A stretch of 64,000 nt of DNA from NZ13-RE01 sp049718665. Lineage in GTDB: Bacteria; Dictyoglomota; Dictyoglomia; Dictyoglomales; Dictyoglomaceae. The DNA is taken from positions 9,043 to 73,042 of the forward strand of contig JBNARO010000004.1 of the NCBI GenBank assembly GCA_049718665.1, in the 5' to 3' direction. How positions within the stretch are numbered: the stretch's first letter is position 1; every line of letters starts with the position of its first letter. A program made the position numbers and the translations under genes. Below are positions 33,229 through 41,977 of the stretch, piece by piece. A model generated the notes under the pieces. It saw only the letters and a program-made list of their open reading frames with translations, was not told the DNA's origin and made no database searches.

Positions 33229-33984
33229 TTATAACAAATTTGCTTCTTCTAAAAATTTTCTATCAGAGAATATACTTTTGTAATCTCCCACTCTTAAAAT
33301 CTTTTTATTCTCTCCAAGGATATAGATTTTTTCTGAAATTTCAGGAACAATATTTAACTCATGAGTTGCAGTAATAGTAGTTTTTCCTTGAGACTGAAGC
33401 TCTTTGATAAGAGTTATAAGTTCTTTAGAACTTCGAGGATCAAGTCCATTAGTTGGCTCATCCAAAAGAATTACTTCTGGCTCAATAATAAGAAGAGATG
33501 CTAATGCTACTTTTTTCTTCTCTCCTTCACTAAGTTGATAGGGAGATCTTCCTAAAAGGTGAGTTATACGGAAAAATTCTGCTATACTCTTAACTCGCTC
33601 TTTTATTTCTTCTAAGGATAACCCAAGCTGAATTAGTCCAAAAGAGAGTTCATCTTCTACTGTTGGTGAAAAAAGTTGTGCATCTATATTTTGGAAAAGA
33701 AGGACTACATTCTTTCTAAAAAATCTATTAAATTCCTGATCCTCAAAGGTCTTTTCTCTTAATTCTTTAGAAAAGGCATAAACTTTTCCTTCTTGAGGAT
33801 AAAGGAGTCCATCAATAATCTTTAAAAGAGTACTTTTTCCAGAACCATTAGGACCAAGGATACATATCTTTTCTCCTTTATATATCTCAAGATTTATAGA
33901 TGAAAGGGCAGGTTTATGGTCAAGGTAGTAAAAACTTACACTTTCAAGTTTAAATAAAACTTCTCTTACCATATAAAACCCCAT
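33229..33984 (-). CDS. nikO: nickel/cobalt ECF-type transporter ATPase (NikO/CbiO)
   Basis: A 251-residue ABC ATPase: Walker A GPNGSGKST (about 47-55), Q-loop LFQNIDAQLFSPTVEDELSFG (typical of CbiO), signature LSEGEKKKVALASLL, Walker B VILLDEPTNG and H-loop TATHELN. It overlaps the nikQ gene by 35 nt; an internal ATG at 33972 is an alternative start. It powers uptake of nickel or cobalt through the NikM/NikN/NikQ complex. Nickel is preferred from the neighbouring NikR and lar genes. Confidence 0.88.
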   Translation of the reverse strand: MGFYMVREVLFKLESVSFYYLDHKPALSSINLEIYKGEKICILGPNGSGKSTLLKIIDGLLYPQEGKVYAFSKELREKTFEDQEFNRFFRKNVVLLFQNIDAQLFSPTVEDELSFGLIQLGLSLEEIKERVKSIAEFFRITHLLGRSPYQLSEGEKKKVALASLLIIEPEVILLDEPTNGLDPRSSKELITLIKELQSQGKTTITATHELNIVPEISEKIYILGENKKILRVGDYKSIFSDRKFLEEANLL

Positions 33985-34759
33985 CTAAGAAGAGAAAAAG
34001 AATAGAAAAGAAAAGGATTATTATTAAAAACAAAATATCAGAAAAGAGAATTTTACTTTTTCTATGAAAACCCATATCTTTACTAAATCCTCGAGAGATC
34101 ATTCCTTGAAAAACTTCTTTTGAAAGTTCATGAGTTTTTATAGCCATAATCCCTATGCTTTCACCTACCCAATTTTGTTCTCTTTTTAATTTAAGTTCTA
34201 TAGTTCTGCTTTTCTTTGCCAAAAAGAGATTTTCTGCTATATCAAGAAGAAGAAATATATATCTATAACTCATAGTTAGAATAGTTACAATAATAGGAGG
34301 AACCCCCACCCCCCGTAGTCCTGAAAAAATTTTCACCCAGGAAGTTGTAAGAATAAGAATCTGAACATAGGAGATAGATACCGCAACTCTTAAAACAAGT
34401 CTTATGGCATTTTCAAGCCCTTCTCTTGTAAATCCAAAAGAGAACTTTCCAGGAACTAAAAAGATAGAAGGAATTGCAATAATAACAGTAAAAATAGGAA
34501 TAAAAAACCATGTTCTTTTTAAAAAAGTTTTTATATTTATCTTACCTAAAAAAGCAAAAAGTATACTTAAAAGGTAAAAAACAAAAAGATTTTCCAAATT
34601 CTTTAAAAGGCTTATAGTAATGAGAATAAAAAGAAGTGAAATAATCTTTATACGCTCATCTATTTCTGAAAGAAAAGATTCTTTTATCTCTTCAAATAAA
34701 AGAGTGTCTTTTAATACTTTACTTATATCTTTTAAAGTTTTATCAATGAAATTACTCAT
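33950..34759 (-). CDS. nikQ: nickel/cobalt ECF-type transporter transmembrane protein (NikQ/CbiQ)
   Basis: A 269-residue membrane protein with five or six hydrophobic segments. The coupling helices carry the characteristic Arg-Gly motif (RGFSKDMGFH; compare RG in GVPPIIVTILTMSYRY). This is the CbiQ/EcfT type that links the substrate-capture subunit to the ATPase. It overlaps nikN (8 nt) and nikO (35 nt). Confidence 0.85.
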   Translation of the reverse strand: MSNFIDKTLKDISKVLKDTLLFEEIKESFLSEIDERIKIISLLFILITISLLKNLENLFVFYLLSILFAFLGKINIKTFLKRTWFFIPIFTVIIAIPSIFLVPGKFSFGFTREGLENAIRLVLRVAVSISYVQILILTTSWVKIFSGLRGVGVPPIIVTILTMSYRYIFLLLDIAENLFLAKKSRTIELKLKREQNWVGESIGIMAIKTHELSKEVFQGMISRGFSKDMGFHRKSKILFSDILFLIIILFFSILFLFLDGVLYGKRSFI

Positions 34760-35081
34760 GGTTTTTCTTAGAAAGCAGTTTCCCTAATAAATAGCTTACT
34801 AAAACTACTATTCCAACTCCTATAAAACCCGAGATTATATACCCAAGAGATTGATGAAATAAACTTCCATTTTCCCATATACTTAGATTATAGTCAGGGA
34901 AAATAGGTTTTCCAAGAGAAGATAATTTTTCCAGTCCCTCCGGGACATAACCGAGAAGTTCTTTTAATTCTTCAGGACCCCATTCTCCCCAAGCAGAACC
35001 TGCATTTAAAAGATAAGGTAAGATAATCCCAAGAGGAGAAAGAATTACAAGAACAAAAATTATCTTCCATAAATTACGCAT
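34752..35081 (-). CDS. nikN: PDGLE-domain subunit of the nickel transporter (NikN)
   Basis: A 109-residue protein with a hydrophobic segment at each end (residues 7-25 and about 80-100). Between them is the motif PEGLEKL, a variant of the PDGLE domain present in NikN. NikN assists the NikM substrate-binding protein in metal capture. The gene overlaps its neighbours on both sides, so the four transporter genes are coupled. Confidence 0.83.
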   Translation of the reverse strand: MRNLWKIIFVLVILSPLGIILPYLLNAGSAWGEWGPEELKELLGYVPEGLEKLSSLGKPIFPDYNLSIWENGSLFHQSLGYIISGFIGVGIVVLVSYLLGKLLSKKNHE

Positions 35082-35751
35082 ATTCCCACTCCTTTATCAT
35101 TTTAGATTTTATAAGATAAGATAGGGCTGCCATAGTAACAATAGCTTCTATCCATCCAAATAAAAGAAGATGCTCTACCATCATAGCGGGAATAGTAACT
35201 GAAAGAGGATAGGGACAGTATAAAGGTATTCCCTCTTTTGTATGACTTATGATAGGTTGAAGCCCCAGCTCAATAGCAGTAAACAAAGCTGCCATATTTA
35301 ACCCTACGTATGCAGCTATTCCTGCAGAAATAATAGCCTTTCTTGAAGTAATGGGATTATTACCTTTTAATATTTTATATACAAAATATCCAGTAAATGG
35401 CATTATAAAAGCCATATTAAAGCAGTTAGCCCCAATAGCGGTAATACCTCCATCTCCAAAAATCAAAGCCTGAATAATAAGAACAATAGAGATAATAATA
35501 GATGTAGCCCAAGGACCTAAAAGTATAGAAAGAAGCACTCCTCCTACAGCATGTCCCGTGGTTCCACCAGGGATAGGAATATTAAACATCATAATAACGA
35601 AAGAAAAAGCAGATCCTAGGGCAAGAAGAGGAATTTGAGAGGTTTTTAAAGTCTTTTTGAGAAAATTATAGGCTCTTACCCATATGGGAACCATAACTAC
35701 AAACATACTTCCATAAGTTTGAGGACCTAAATATCCATCAGGTATATGCAT
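35074..35751 (-). CDS. nikM: nickel/cobalt-specific substrate-capture protein (NikM/CbiM)
   Basis: A 225-residue membrane protein beginning MHIPDGYLG. The first residues Met-His-Ile form the N-terminal Ni(II)/Co(II) site of NikM/CbiM, so the start is well fixed; a GGAGGTGAATT ribosome site supports it. Other landmarks are PGGTTGHAVGGVL with a conserved His and GDGGITAIGANCFNMAF. First gene of the transporter operon. The neighbouring NikR and lar genes favour nickel over cobalt. Confidence 0.9.
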   Translation of the reverse strand: MHIPDGYLGPQTYGSMFVVMVPIWVRAYNFLKKTLKTSQIPLLALGSAFSFVIMMFNIPIPGGTTGHAVGGVLLSILLGPWATSIIISIVLIIQALIFGDGGITAIGANCFNMAFIMPFTGYFVYKILKGNNPITSRKAIISAGIAAYVGLNMAALFTAIELGLQPIISHTKEGIPLYCPYPLSVTIPAMMVEHLLLFGWIEAIVTMAALSYLIKSKMIKEWEYA

Positions 35752-35766
35752 AATTCACCTCCAACT

Positions 35767-35794
35767 TAACAAAAATTTTTAAAAAAGTGTTACC
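35767..35794. promoter_or_regulatory. candidate NikR half-sites upstream of nikM
   Basis: GTGTTAC at 35787-35793 and an imperfect inverted partner CTTAACAA at 35765-35772 lie between nikM and nikR. GTGTTAC-type half-sites were proposed for NikR in delta-proteobacteria and some other groups. The second arm is weak, so the assignment is tentative. Confidence 0.3.
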
Positions 35795-35809
35795 AAAAAG
35801 TAAAAAAAA

Positions 35810-36217
35810 TTAAAGAATATCAGTTATAGAAATATTAGTGTGCCTTACCCATTTTAAAGAAGAAATCTCATCATAAAGCTTTTTTATTCTCTCCACTTCT
35901 CCTTTTACCACTATAACTTCGAGACAGTTTTTCTCATCAAAGTGGACATGCAAAGAAGAAATGATAATATCATGATAGTGATGCTGAATATCTGTAAGTT
36001 TATCCACAAGTCCATGAACATCATGATCATAAATAACACTTATGGTTCCCGCAATTCTTTCTCCTTTTACTTCCCATTTTTCTTTGATAATATAATCCCG
36101 AATAAGGTCTCTAATAGCCTCTGACCTACTGTTATAACCTTTACTCTCGATAATTTCATCAAACTTCTCTAAAAGATCATCCTCTATGGAAACTCCAAAA
36201 CGTTTTATATAGTTCAT
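35810..36217 (-). CDS. nikR: nickel-responsive regulator NikR
   Basis: A ribbon-helix-helix N-terminus (RFGVSIEDDLLEKFDEIIES, GYNSRSEAIRDLIRDYI) and a C-terminal ACT-like metal-binding domain. The four nickel ligands of NikR are present in order: His in DIQHHYHD, then His-x-His in LHVHFD and Cys in KNCLEVIVV. The start at 36217 (MNYIKRFGV) is used since AGGATGG is 5 nt before it; the next ATG is at 36223. It sits between the nik transporter and the lar genes, which makes autogenous and divergent control of both likely. Confidence 0.93.
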   Translation of the reverse strand: MNYIKRFGVSIEDDLLEKFDEIIESKGYNSRSEAIRDLIRDYIIKEKWEVKGERIAGTISVIYDHDVHGLVDKLTDIQHHYHDIIISSLHVHFDEKNCLEVIVVKGEVERIKKLYDEISSLKWVRHTNISITDIL

Positions 36218-36228
36218 GTCCATCCTAA

Positions 36229-36257
36229 AATAACACTTTTTGTAAAAATTATAACAC
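36229..36257. promoter_or_regulatory. candidate NikR-binding repeat between nikR and larE
   Basis: ATAACAC occurs twice (36230-36236 and 36251-36257), 21 nt centre to centre, between the divergent nikR and larE starts. A TATAAT at 36284-36289 (larE strand) may be the -10 box. The repeats are direct, not inverted, which is unusual for NikR. Confidence 0.3.
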
Positions 36258-36324
36258 AAAATTAAATTGAATGCAATTTTTAGTATAATATCTCGAAAAC
36301 TAATAAAGAAAGGAGAAAATAATT

Positions 36325-37152
36325 ATGAATGAATTATTAAAAGAGAAGTTAGAAGCTTTAAAGGAATTACTTAAAAGTATGAGAAAAGTAGCTATTGCTT
36401 TTTCAGGAGGTGTTGATAGTACCTTTCTTTTGAAGGTAGCACGGGATGTTTTGGGAGATAATGTTATGGCTATAACATTAGTTTCTCCCTTGTATCCTAA
36501 GAGGGAGATTAAGGAGGCAAAAGAAATTGCAAGAACCTTAGGAGTAAAACATATAATAGAACAAGAAGAATCTATATTGAAAAATTCTGCTTTTTTAGAC
36601 AATCCACCTAATAGATGCTATTTATGCAAAAAAGAAGAATTTGAGAAAATTCTGGATATAGCCAAGAAACATGATATTTCCTATGTATTAGATGGAAGTA
36701 ATAAGGATGATTTGGAAGATTATAGACCTGGAAGGGAGGCTTTAAAAGAGCTTGGTGTAAGAAGTCCTCTTTTGGAGATAGGCTTTACAAAAAGAGAAAT
36801 AAGAGAATTATCTAAGGAATTCGGTCTTCCCACCTATGATAAGCCTTCCTTAGCATGTCTTGCTTCAAGATTCCCATATGGACAAAGGATAGACGTGGAA
36901 TCTTTAAGAAAAATTGATGAAGCAGAAGAGTTTTTAAGAGATCTTGGGATAAAACAAGTTAGGGTTAGAAATTATAAAGATATGGCTCGGATAGAAGTAG
37001 ATAAAGAGAGTTTTAGACTATTTTTTGATGATAATATAAGGAGAAAAATTGTAGAAAAATTTAAAGAATTGGGGTATATTTATATAACTTTAGATCTGGA
37101 AGGATATCGAACAGGAAGTATGAATGAAGTATTATGGGGGAAGAAAAAATGA
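36325..37152 (+). CDS. larE: nickel-pincer cofactor sulfur insertase LarE
   Basis: A 275-residue PP-loop ATPase with AFSGGVDSTFLLKV (24-37) and the family's ACLASRFPYG motif carrying Cys177, the sulfur-donor position. NRCYLCKK adds C97 and C100. LarE proteins with three such cysteines, as reported for Thermotoga, can hold a [4Fe-4S] cluster and be catalytic instead of sacrificing their own Cys. It acts on the adenylated dicarboxy-nicotinate mononucleotide made by LarB. It overlaps larB by ATGA. Confidence 0.9.
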   Translation: MNELLKEKLEALKELLKSMRKVAIAFSGGVDSTFLLKVARDVLGDNVMAITLVSPLYPKREIKEAKEIARTLGVKHIIEQEESILKNSAFLDNPPNRCYLCKKEEFEKILDIAKKHDISYVLDGSNKDDLEDYRPGREALKELGVRSPLLEIGFTKREIRELSKEFGLPTYDKPSLACLASRFPYGQRIDVESLRKIDEAEEFLRDLGIKQVRVRNYKDMARIEVDKESFRLFFDDNIRRKIVEKFKELGYIYITLDLEGYRTGSMNEVLWGKKK

Positions 37153-37907
37153 GTAGGGAGAAAATAAGGGAAATATTAGAGAAAATAAAAAAGGGAGAAT
37201 TAGATATTGAGGAGGGTTTAGAAAAACTCAGTTTTTTACCTTATGAAGATTTGGGATATGCAAAAGTAGATTATCAAAGAAGTATTACAAAAGGTTTTCC
37301 TGAAGTAGTATTTTGTCAAGGAAAAACACCAGAGCAAGTAGTTAATATAATGGAGAAACTTCTTTTGAAAAATTCAAGGGTTTTAGCCACAAGAGCAGAG
37401 AAGGAGGTATTTGAGAAAGTAAAATCAAAAATAAAAGATGCAAGATATAATGAGATTGCAAAAACTATAACAGTAATAAGAGAAGATTATGAAAAGAAAG
37501 GAAAAGTTGTAGTTGCTTGCGCGGGAACAGCTGATCTCCCTGTAGCAGAGGAAGCTGTAGAGACTGCAGAAATAACAGGAAGCAATGTAGAGAGAGTATA
37601 TGATATAGGTATAGCAGGACTTCATAGATTGTTAGACAAAATAAATATTTTAAGAAGCGCTAATGTGATTGTTGCTGTTGCAGGTATGGAAGGAGCTCTT
37701 CCCTCTGTTATGGGAGGACTTGTTGATAAACCTATCATTGCGGTTCCTACAAGTGTAGGATATGGGGCAAGTTTTAAGGGGTTATCTGCCCTTCTTACTA
37801 TGTTAAATAGTTGTGTCCCAGGAATAGCAGTGGTAAATATAGATAATGGATTTTCTGCAGGGTATTTAGCAAGTATGATAAACCTTTTGGTGGAGGGAAA
37901 AAGATGA
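37149..37907 (+). CDS. larB: nickel-pincer cofactor carboxylase/hydrolase LarB
   Basis: A 252-residue protein. The N-terminal helix (IREILEKIKKGELDIEEGLE) is followed by LGYAKVDYQRSITKGFPEVVF and a C-terminal AIR-carboxylase-like domain with CAGTADLPVAEEAVETAE and NIDNGFSAGY. LarB carboxylates the nicotinate ring of NaAD and hydrolyses the phosphoanhydride to make P2CMN. The start is the ATG overlapping the larE stop, preceded by GGGGGAAG; an in-frame ATG 15 nt upstream is an alternative. Confidence 0.92.
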   Translation: MSREKIREILEKIKKGELDIEEGLEKLSFLPYEDLGYAKVDYQRSITKGFPEVVFCQGKTPEQVVNIMEKLLLKNSRVLATRAEKEVFEKVKSKIKDARYNEIAKTITVIREDYEKKGKVVVACAGTADLPVAEEAVETAEITGSNVERVYDIGIAGLHRLLDKINILRSANVIVAVAGMEGALPSVMGGLVDKPIIAVPTSVGYGASFKGLSALLTMLNSCVPGIAVVNIDNGFSAGYLASMINLLVEGKR

Positions 37908-39061
37908 TAATATATTTTGATTGTTTTTCTGGAATAAGTGGAGATATGATTCTTGGAGCTCTTTTAGATTTAGGATTGGATCCTGAAATATGGAAAAATG
38001 AATTAAAGAAATTACCTTTAGAAGGTTATGAGATAAAAATTAGTAAAAAAACTAAAGGATTTCTGCAAGGGACTGATGTGGAAATAATTACCTACGATGA
38101 AAAAAAACATCGTCATCTTTCAGACCTCTTTGAGATAGTAGAAAGAAGTAGTGTATCTAATAAAGTTAAAAAACTATCCAAAAAGGCATTTATAAAACTT
38201 GCAGAGGCGGAATCCAAAATTCACAATGAACCTATAGAAGAAGTGCATTTTCATGAAATAGGGGCTATAGATACTATTATTGATATAGTAGGAAGCTTCT
38301 TGGCATTAGAACTTCTGAATATTGAAGAGGTTTATTCCTCTCCTCTTCCCTTAGGAGAGGGTTTTGTTGAAACTTCTCATGGGATTATTCCTATCCCCGC
38401 TCCCGCTACAGTAGAAATTCTGAAAGGAGTTCCTGTATATTCTAATGGGGTAAAAGGAGAATTAGTAACTCCTACAGGAGCTGTTATTATTTCTACTATA
38501 GCAAAAGAATTTGGTCCTCTTCCATTTATGAAGATAGATAAAATAGGATATGGAGCAGGGAAGAAAGATTTTTCTATACCTAATCTTTTAAGAGTATTTT
38601 TGGGAGAAAAAGTTGTTAATGTAAAAGAAGAAAAAAATCTTGTTATTGAGGCAAATATTGATGATATGAGCCCTCAAGTTTATGGATATTTAATGGAAAA
38701 ACTTTTTGAGAAAGGAGCATTAGATGTAACTTTAACTCCCATATTCATGAAAAAGGGAAGACCTGGGATTCTTCTTACTGTTCTTATAGAACCTTGGAAA
38801 GAGGAGGAAATAACTGAGATTTTATTTAAAGAGACCACAACAATCGGTTTTAGAAAATACTTTGTAGAAAAGAAAATGATGGAAAGGGAAATAAAAGAAG
38901 TAGATACTTTGTGGGGGAAAGTTAGAGTAAAAATCTCTAAGTATGGATCCTTTGAAAAAATGTCCCCTGAATATGATGACTGCAAAAAAATTGCAGAAAG
39001 AGAAAATATACCTTTAATAGAAATTATAAAAGAAGTAGAAAGAATAGCTAAAAGAAAGTAG
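37904..39061 (+). CDS. larC: nickel insertase LarC, single reading frame
   Basis: A 385-residue protein starting with YFDCFSGISGDMILGALLDLG, with HRHLSDL, the EVHFHEIGAIDTIIDIVGS metal-binding segment and SPLPLGEGFVETSHGIIPIPAPAT. LarC inserts nickel into the pincer cofactor with CTP. In Lactobacillus plantarum LarC is made by programmed frameshifting of larC1 and larC2; here the reading frame is continuous. Overlap of 4 nt with larB. Its last 14 nt overlap the convergent flavodiiron gene. Confidence 0.92.
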   Translation: MIIYFDCFSGISGDMILGALLDLGLDPEIWKNELKKLPLEGYEIKISKKTKGFLQGTDVEIITYDEKKHRHLSDLFEIVERSSVSNKVKKLSKKAFIKLAEAESKIHNEPIEEVHFHEIGAIDTIIDIVGSFLALELLNIEEVYSSPLPLGEGFVETSHGIIPIPAPATVEILKGVPVYSNGVKGELVTPTGAVIISTIAKEFGPLPFMKIDKIGYGAGKKDFSIPNLLRVFLGEKVVNVKEEKNLVIEANIDDMSPQVYGYLMEKLFEKGALDVTLTPIFMKKGRPGILLTVLIEPWKEEEITEILFKETTTIGFRKYFVEKKMMEREIKEVDTLWGKVRVKISKYGSFEKMSPEYDDCKKIAERENIPLIEIIKEVERIAKRK

Positions 39062-40223
39062 CTTTATGTTTTTTGTAAATTTTTTCAGAAAGCTCATCAA
39101 GAGCTTTAAAATCTTCTTCCTTTGGGAGTCCTCTTACAAGTACAGGGTCTAAAATTTCAATATCAAGATTATTTATCATGCTCTTCAAAATATCTAAGGT
39201 TTTCCCACCCCATCCATAAGAGCCAATAATGGTTAAAAATTTTGCCTTTGGCTTAAGAGCATTAGCAAGGAAGACTGCATAAGCAACTTTTGGGTGAGGT
39301 CCAGAAAGTACAGTGGGTGTTCCTAATACTATGGTCCCTGCATCCACAAGTGCCATAGCTAACTTTCCTATATCTGCAACAGAGAGGTCAAAGATTTCTA
39401 CTTTAATTCCCTTTTCTACTAATTTTTCAGTTAAATGTTCTACCATTATCTTTGTGCTATTATGCATTGAAATATAGGAAATGACTACAATATTTTTGGG
39501 AGGATTATTTACCCAATCGTTATAAGCATTGATAATAAAAGAGGGATTTTGATAAATAGGACCATGACTTGGAGCAATCATTTCAATTTCATATGGTTTT
39601 ATCTTCTCTAAATTTTTTTGAATTATGATTCTGAAGGGCATCATGATCTCTGCATAGTATCTTTTTGCTGATTCATAAACCAATCCCTCATCAGTTACAA
39701 AGAGATCTGATATTGCAAGGTGAGATCCAAATAAATCACAGGTAAAAAGTATTTTATCCTCTTGTAGGTAACTTACCATAGTTTCAGGCCAGTGAACCCA
39801 AGGAGTATATATGAATTTTAAAGTTTTATCTCCTAAAGAGAGAGTTTCTCCATCTGAGACAGTAATAAATCTATCTTCTGGAATATGTAAATGGGTAGAA
39901 AGAAGCTCTTTTCCTTTTTGACTTGTTACCACTTTTGCAGATTTATACCTTTCAAGAACTAATGGGATAGTTCCTGAATGATCCTGCTCCGCATGATGAG
40001 AAATAATATAATCTATATGAGGGACATTTTCTAAATATGAAAAGAGCAGATGAGCCATTGTGGGATCGACAGTATCTATTAACACAATTTTTTCACTTCC
40101 CTTTATTAAATAAGCATTATAACTTGTTCCATCTGGAAGAGGAATTAAGGCATCAAAGAGTCTTCTATTCCAATCTACCGCACCTACATAATATATTCCT
40201 TCTTTAATCTTTCTTAGTTCCAT
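39048..40223 (-). CDS. FprA-type A flavodiiron protein
   Basis: A 391-residue protein: an N-terminal metallo-beta-lactamase-like domain with the diiron ligands HHAEQDHSGTI (H-x-E-x-D) and further His/Asp positions, then a C-terminal flavodoxin domain opening with VVISYISMHNSTKIMVEHL for FMN. Such proteins reduce O2 to water or NO to N2O in anaerobes. The start at 40223 has GGAGGGC upstream; an earlier in-frame ATG gives an unlikely 25-residue extension. No rubredoxin gene is visible next to it. Confidence 0.92.
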   Translation of the reverse strand: MELRKIKEGIYYVGAVDWNRRLFDALIPLPDGTSYNAYLIKGSEKIVLIDTVDPTMAHLLFSYLENVPHIDYIISHHAEQDHSGTIPLVLERYKSAKVVTSQKGKELLSTHLHIPEDRFITVSDGETLSLGDKTLKFIYTPWVHWPETMVSYLQEDKILFTCDLFGSHLAISDLFVTDEGLVYESAKRYYAEIMMPFRIIIQKNLEKIKPYEIEMIAPSHGPIYQNPSFIINAYNDWVNNPPKNIVVISYISMHNSTKIMVEHLTEKLVEKGIKVEIFDLSVADIGKLAMALVDAGTIVLGTPTVLSGPHPKVAYAVFLANALKPKAKFLTIIGSYGWGGKTLDILKSMINNLDIEILDPVLVRGLPKEEDFKALDELSEKIYKKHKATFF

Positions 40224-40352
40224 ATTCTGCCCTCCATAATTTATTCTTTTTAGTATTATTTTTATATTCATTATAATCCCTTTCAAATAAAATTGCAAAT
40301 ATTTCTCATTTTAATTTTATTTATAGTGCTCTATTCTTTCGTTTGAGTTTTA

Positions 40353-40381
40353 TTGAACTTTTTTTAAAGTTATGTTAAACT
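40353..40381 (+). promoter_or_regulatory. candidate promoter for the amylase gene
   Basis: TTGAAC (40353-40358), a 17-nt spacer and TAAACT (40376-40381). If used, the transcript would include the hairpin at 40417-40438 in its leader. Confidence 0.35.
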
Positions 40382-40416
40382 TCAAAAGAAGCATGGGGTA
40401 AGAAAAGAGGAGAGGG

Positions 40417-40438
40417 ACCCCGGGAATTTTCCCGGGGT
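40417..40438 (+). terminator. strong hairpin in the leader of the amylase gene
   Basis: ACCCCGGGAA and TTCCCGGGGT pair as a 10-bp GC-rich stem, followed by TTTAATTATT. No gene on the + strand runs into it from upstream, because the neighbour is divergent. It could be an attenuator for the amylase or a barrier between the two divergent genes. Confidence 0.6.
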
Positions 40439-40471
40439 TTAATTATTAATTATTTGGAGATATAGGGAGAT

Positions 40472-41977
40472 ATGAGAATGTATAAAAAATTTATTTTAGC
40501 TCTCTTTTTCTTATTTTTATCTTTATCTTCTAATTTTTCTAACTCTATTCCTTGGTATAAAGATGCAATTTTCTACGAGGTGTTTGTAAGATCCTTTGCA
40601 GACAGTGATGGGGATGGGGTAGGAGATTTAAGAGGATTGATGAAGAAATTAGATTATCTTAATGATGGAAATCCTAATACCGATAGGGATTTAGGGGTTA
40701 ATGCCCTTTGGCTTATGCCCATATTTCTTTCTCCAAGCTATCATGGATATGATGTGGTGGATTATTATGACATAAACCCCAATTATGGGGATATAAAAGA
40801 TTTTGAAGAATTTTTGAAAGAGGCTCATAAAAGGGGAATTAAAGTAATATTAGATCTTGTTATAAATCATACATCTTTTTTGCATCCTTGGTTTAAATCT
40901 GCAAGCTCTTCTTATCTTTCTCCCTATAGAAATTTTTACCTTTGGAGTTCTGAGTTACCAAAATCTAATTCTCAATTTTGGTATAGGTCTAATACAGGAT
41001 ATTATTATGGATTCTTTTGGTCTGGTATGCCTGATTTAAATTATGACGAGAAAAGAGTAAGAGATGAGGTTAAAAAAATTGCAAAATTTTGGTTGGATAA
41101 GGGGGTGGATGGATTTAGATTAGATGCAGCAAAGCATATATATGATGAGCATGACAAAAACATTTCATGGTGGAAGGAATTTTATAATTATGTGAAGAGT
41201 ATAAAAAAAGATGTGTATCTTGTGGGAGAGGTTTGGGATAGCGAAGATGTAATAGCAAGATATTATGAGGGACTACCTTCAAATTTTAATTTTCCATTGG
41301 CTCAGAGAATTATAAATACTGTAGCAAGACAGTATGATAGGGGTCTTATTGACTATCTTTTGGAGGAAAGAAAATTATTTTCAGAATATAATCCTGATTT
41401 TGCAGATGCTATATTTTTAACAAATCATGATCAAAATAGAGTGATGAATCTATTTGGAGGAAGTATAGATAAAGCGATTCTTTCTGCTTCTATTTATTTA
41501 ACACTGCCAGGAACTCCTTTTATATATTATGGAGAAGAGATCGGGATGAGTGGTGCAAAGCCAGATGAATATATTAGAGAACCTTTTGAATGGAGTAGTG
41601 ATTTAAAGGGAGATTATCAAACTATGTGGATAAGACCTTTATATGCAAAACCTAATGATGGAATTTCTGTAGAGGAACAAGACTTAGATCCTAACAGTAT
41701 TTTGAATCACTACCGAAGATTAATTAATTTAAGGTTAAAATATAAAGCATTATCTTATGGAGATGTAGAAAGGGTAGAGATAAAAGATCCTACAATCTTA
41801 GCTTATGTAAGGAAATGGGGAGAAGAGAAATTTCTTATAATTCATAACTTAAATAGAGTTGAGAATGTTTTTTCTTATTCTCTTCCAAAGGATTTTAAGA
41901 TTCTTTATTCTCGGAATTCAAAAATAGATAAAAATATAATTTTAGAGGGTTTCGGAAGTATTATAATTAAAATTTAA
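40472..41977 (+). CDS. secreted alpha-amylase, GH13
   Basis: A 501-residue protein with a signal peptide (about 1-24). The GH13 conserved regions are in order: DLVINHTS (region I), GVDGFRLDAAKHIY (region II, nucleophile Asp), LVGEVWD (region III, acid/base Glu) and FLTNHDQNR (region IV, Asp). ATG at 40478 is an alternative start, giving 499 residues; each has a GGGAG nearby. It hydrolyses alpha-1,4-glucans, probably outside the cell. Dictyoglomus is known for several amylases; I do not assign this one to a named gene. Its 3' end overlaps the next gene by 36 nt. Confidence 0.9.
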   Translation: MRMYKKFILALFFLFLSLSSNFSNSIPWYKDAIFYEVFVRSFADSDGDGVGDLRGLMKKLDYLNDGNPNTDRDLGVNALWLMPIFLSPSYHGYDVVDYYDINPNYGDIKDFEEFLKEAHKRGIKVILDLVINHTSFLHPWFKSASSSYLSPYRNFYLWSSELPKSNSQFWYRSNTGYYYGFFWSGMPDLNYDEKRVRDEVKKIAKFWLDKGVDGFRLDAAKHIYDEHDKNISWWKEFYNYVKSIKKDVYLVGEVWDSEDVIARYYEGLPSNFNFPLAQRIINTVARQYDRGLIDYLLEERKLFSEYNPDFADAIFLTNHDQNRVMNLFGGSIDKAILSASIYLTLPGTPFIYYGEEIGMSGAKPDEYIREPFEWSSDLKGDYQTMWIRPLYAKPNDGISVEEQDLDPNSILNHYRRLINLRLKYKALSYGDVERVEIKDPTILAYVRKWGEEKFLIIHNLNRVENVFSYSLPKDFKILYSRNSKIDKNIILEGFGSIIIKI

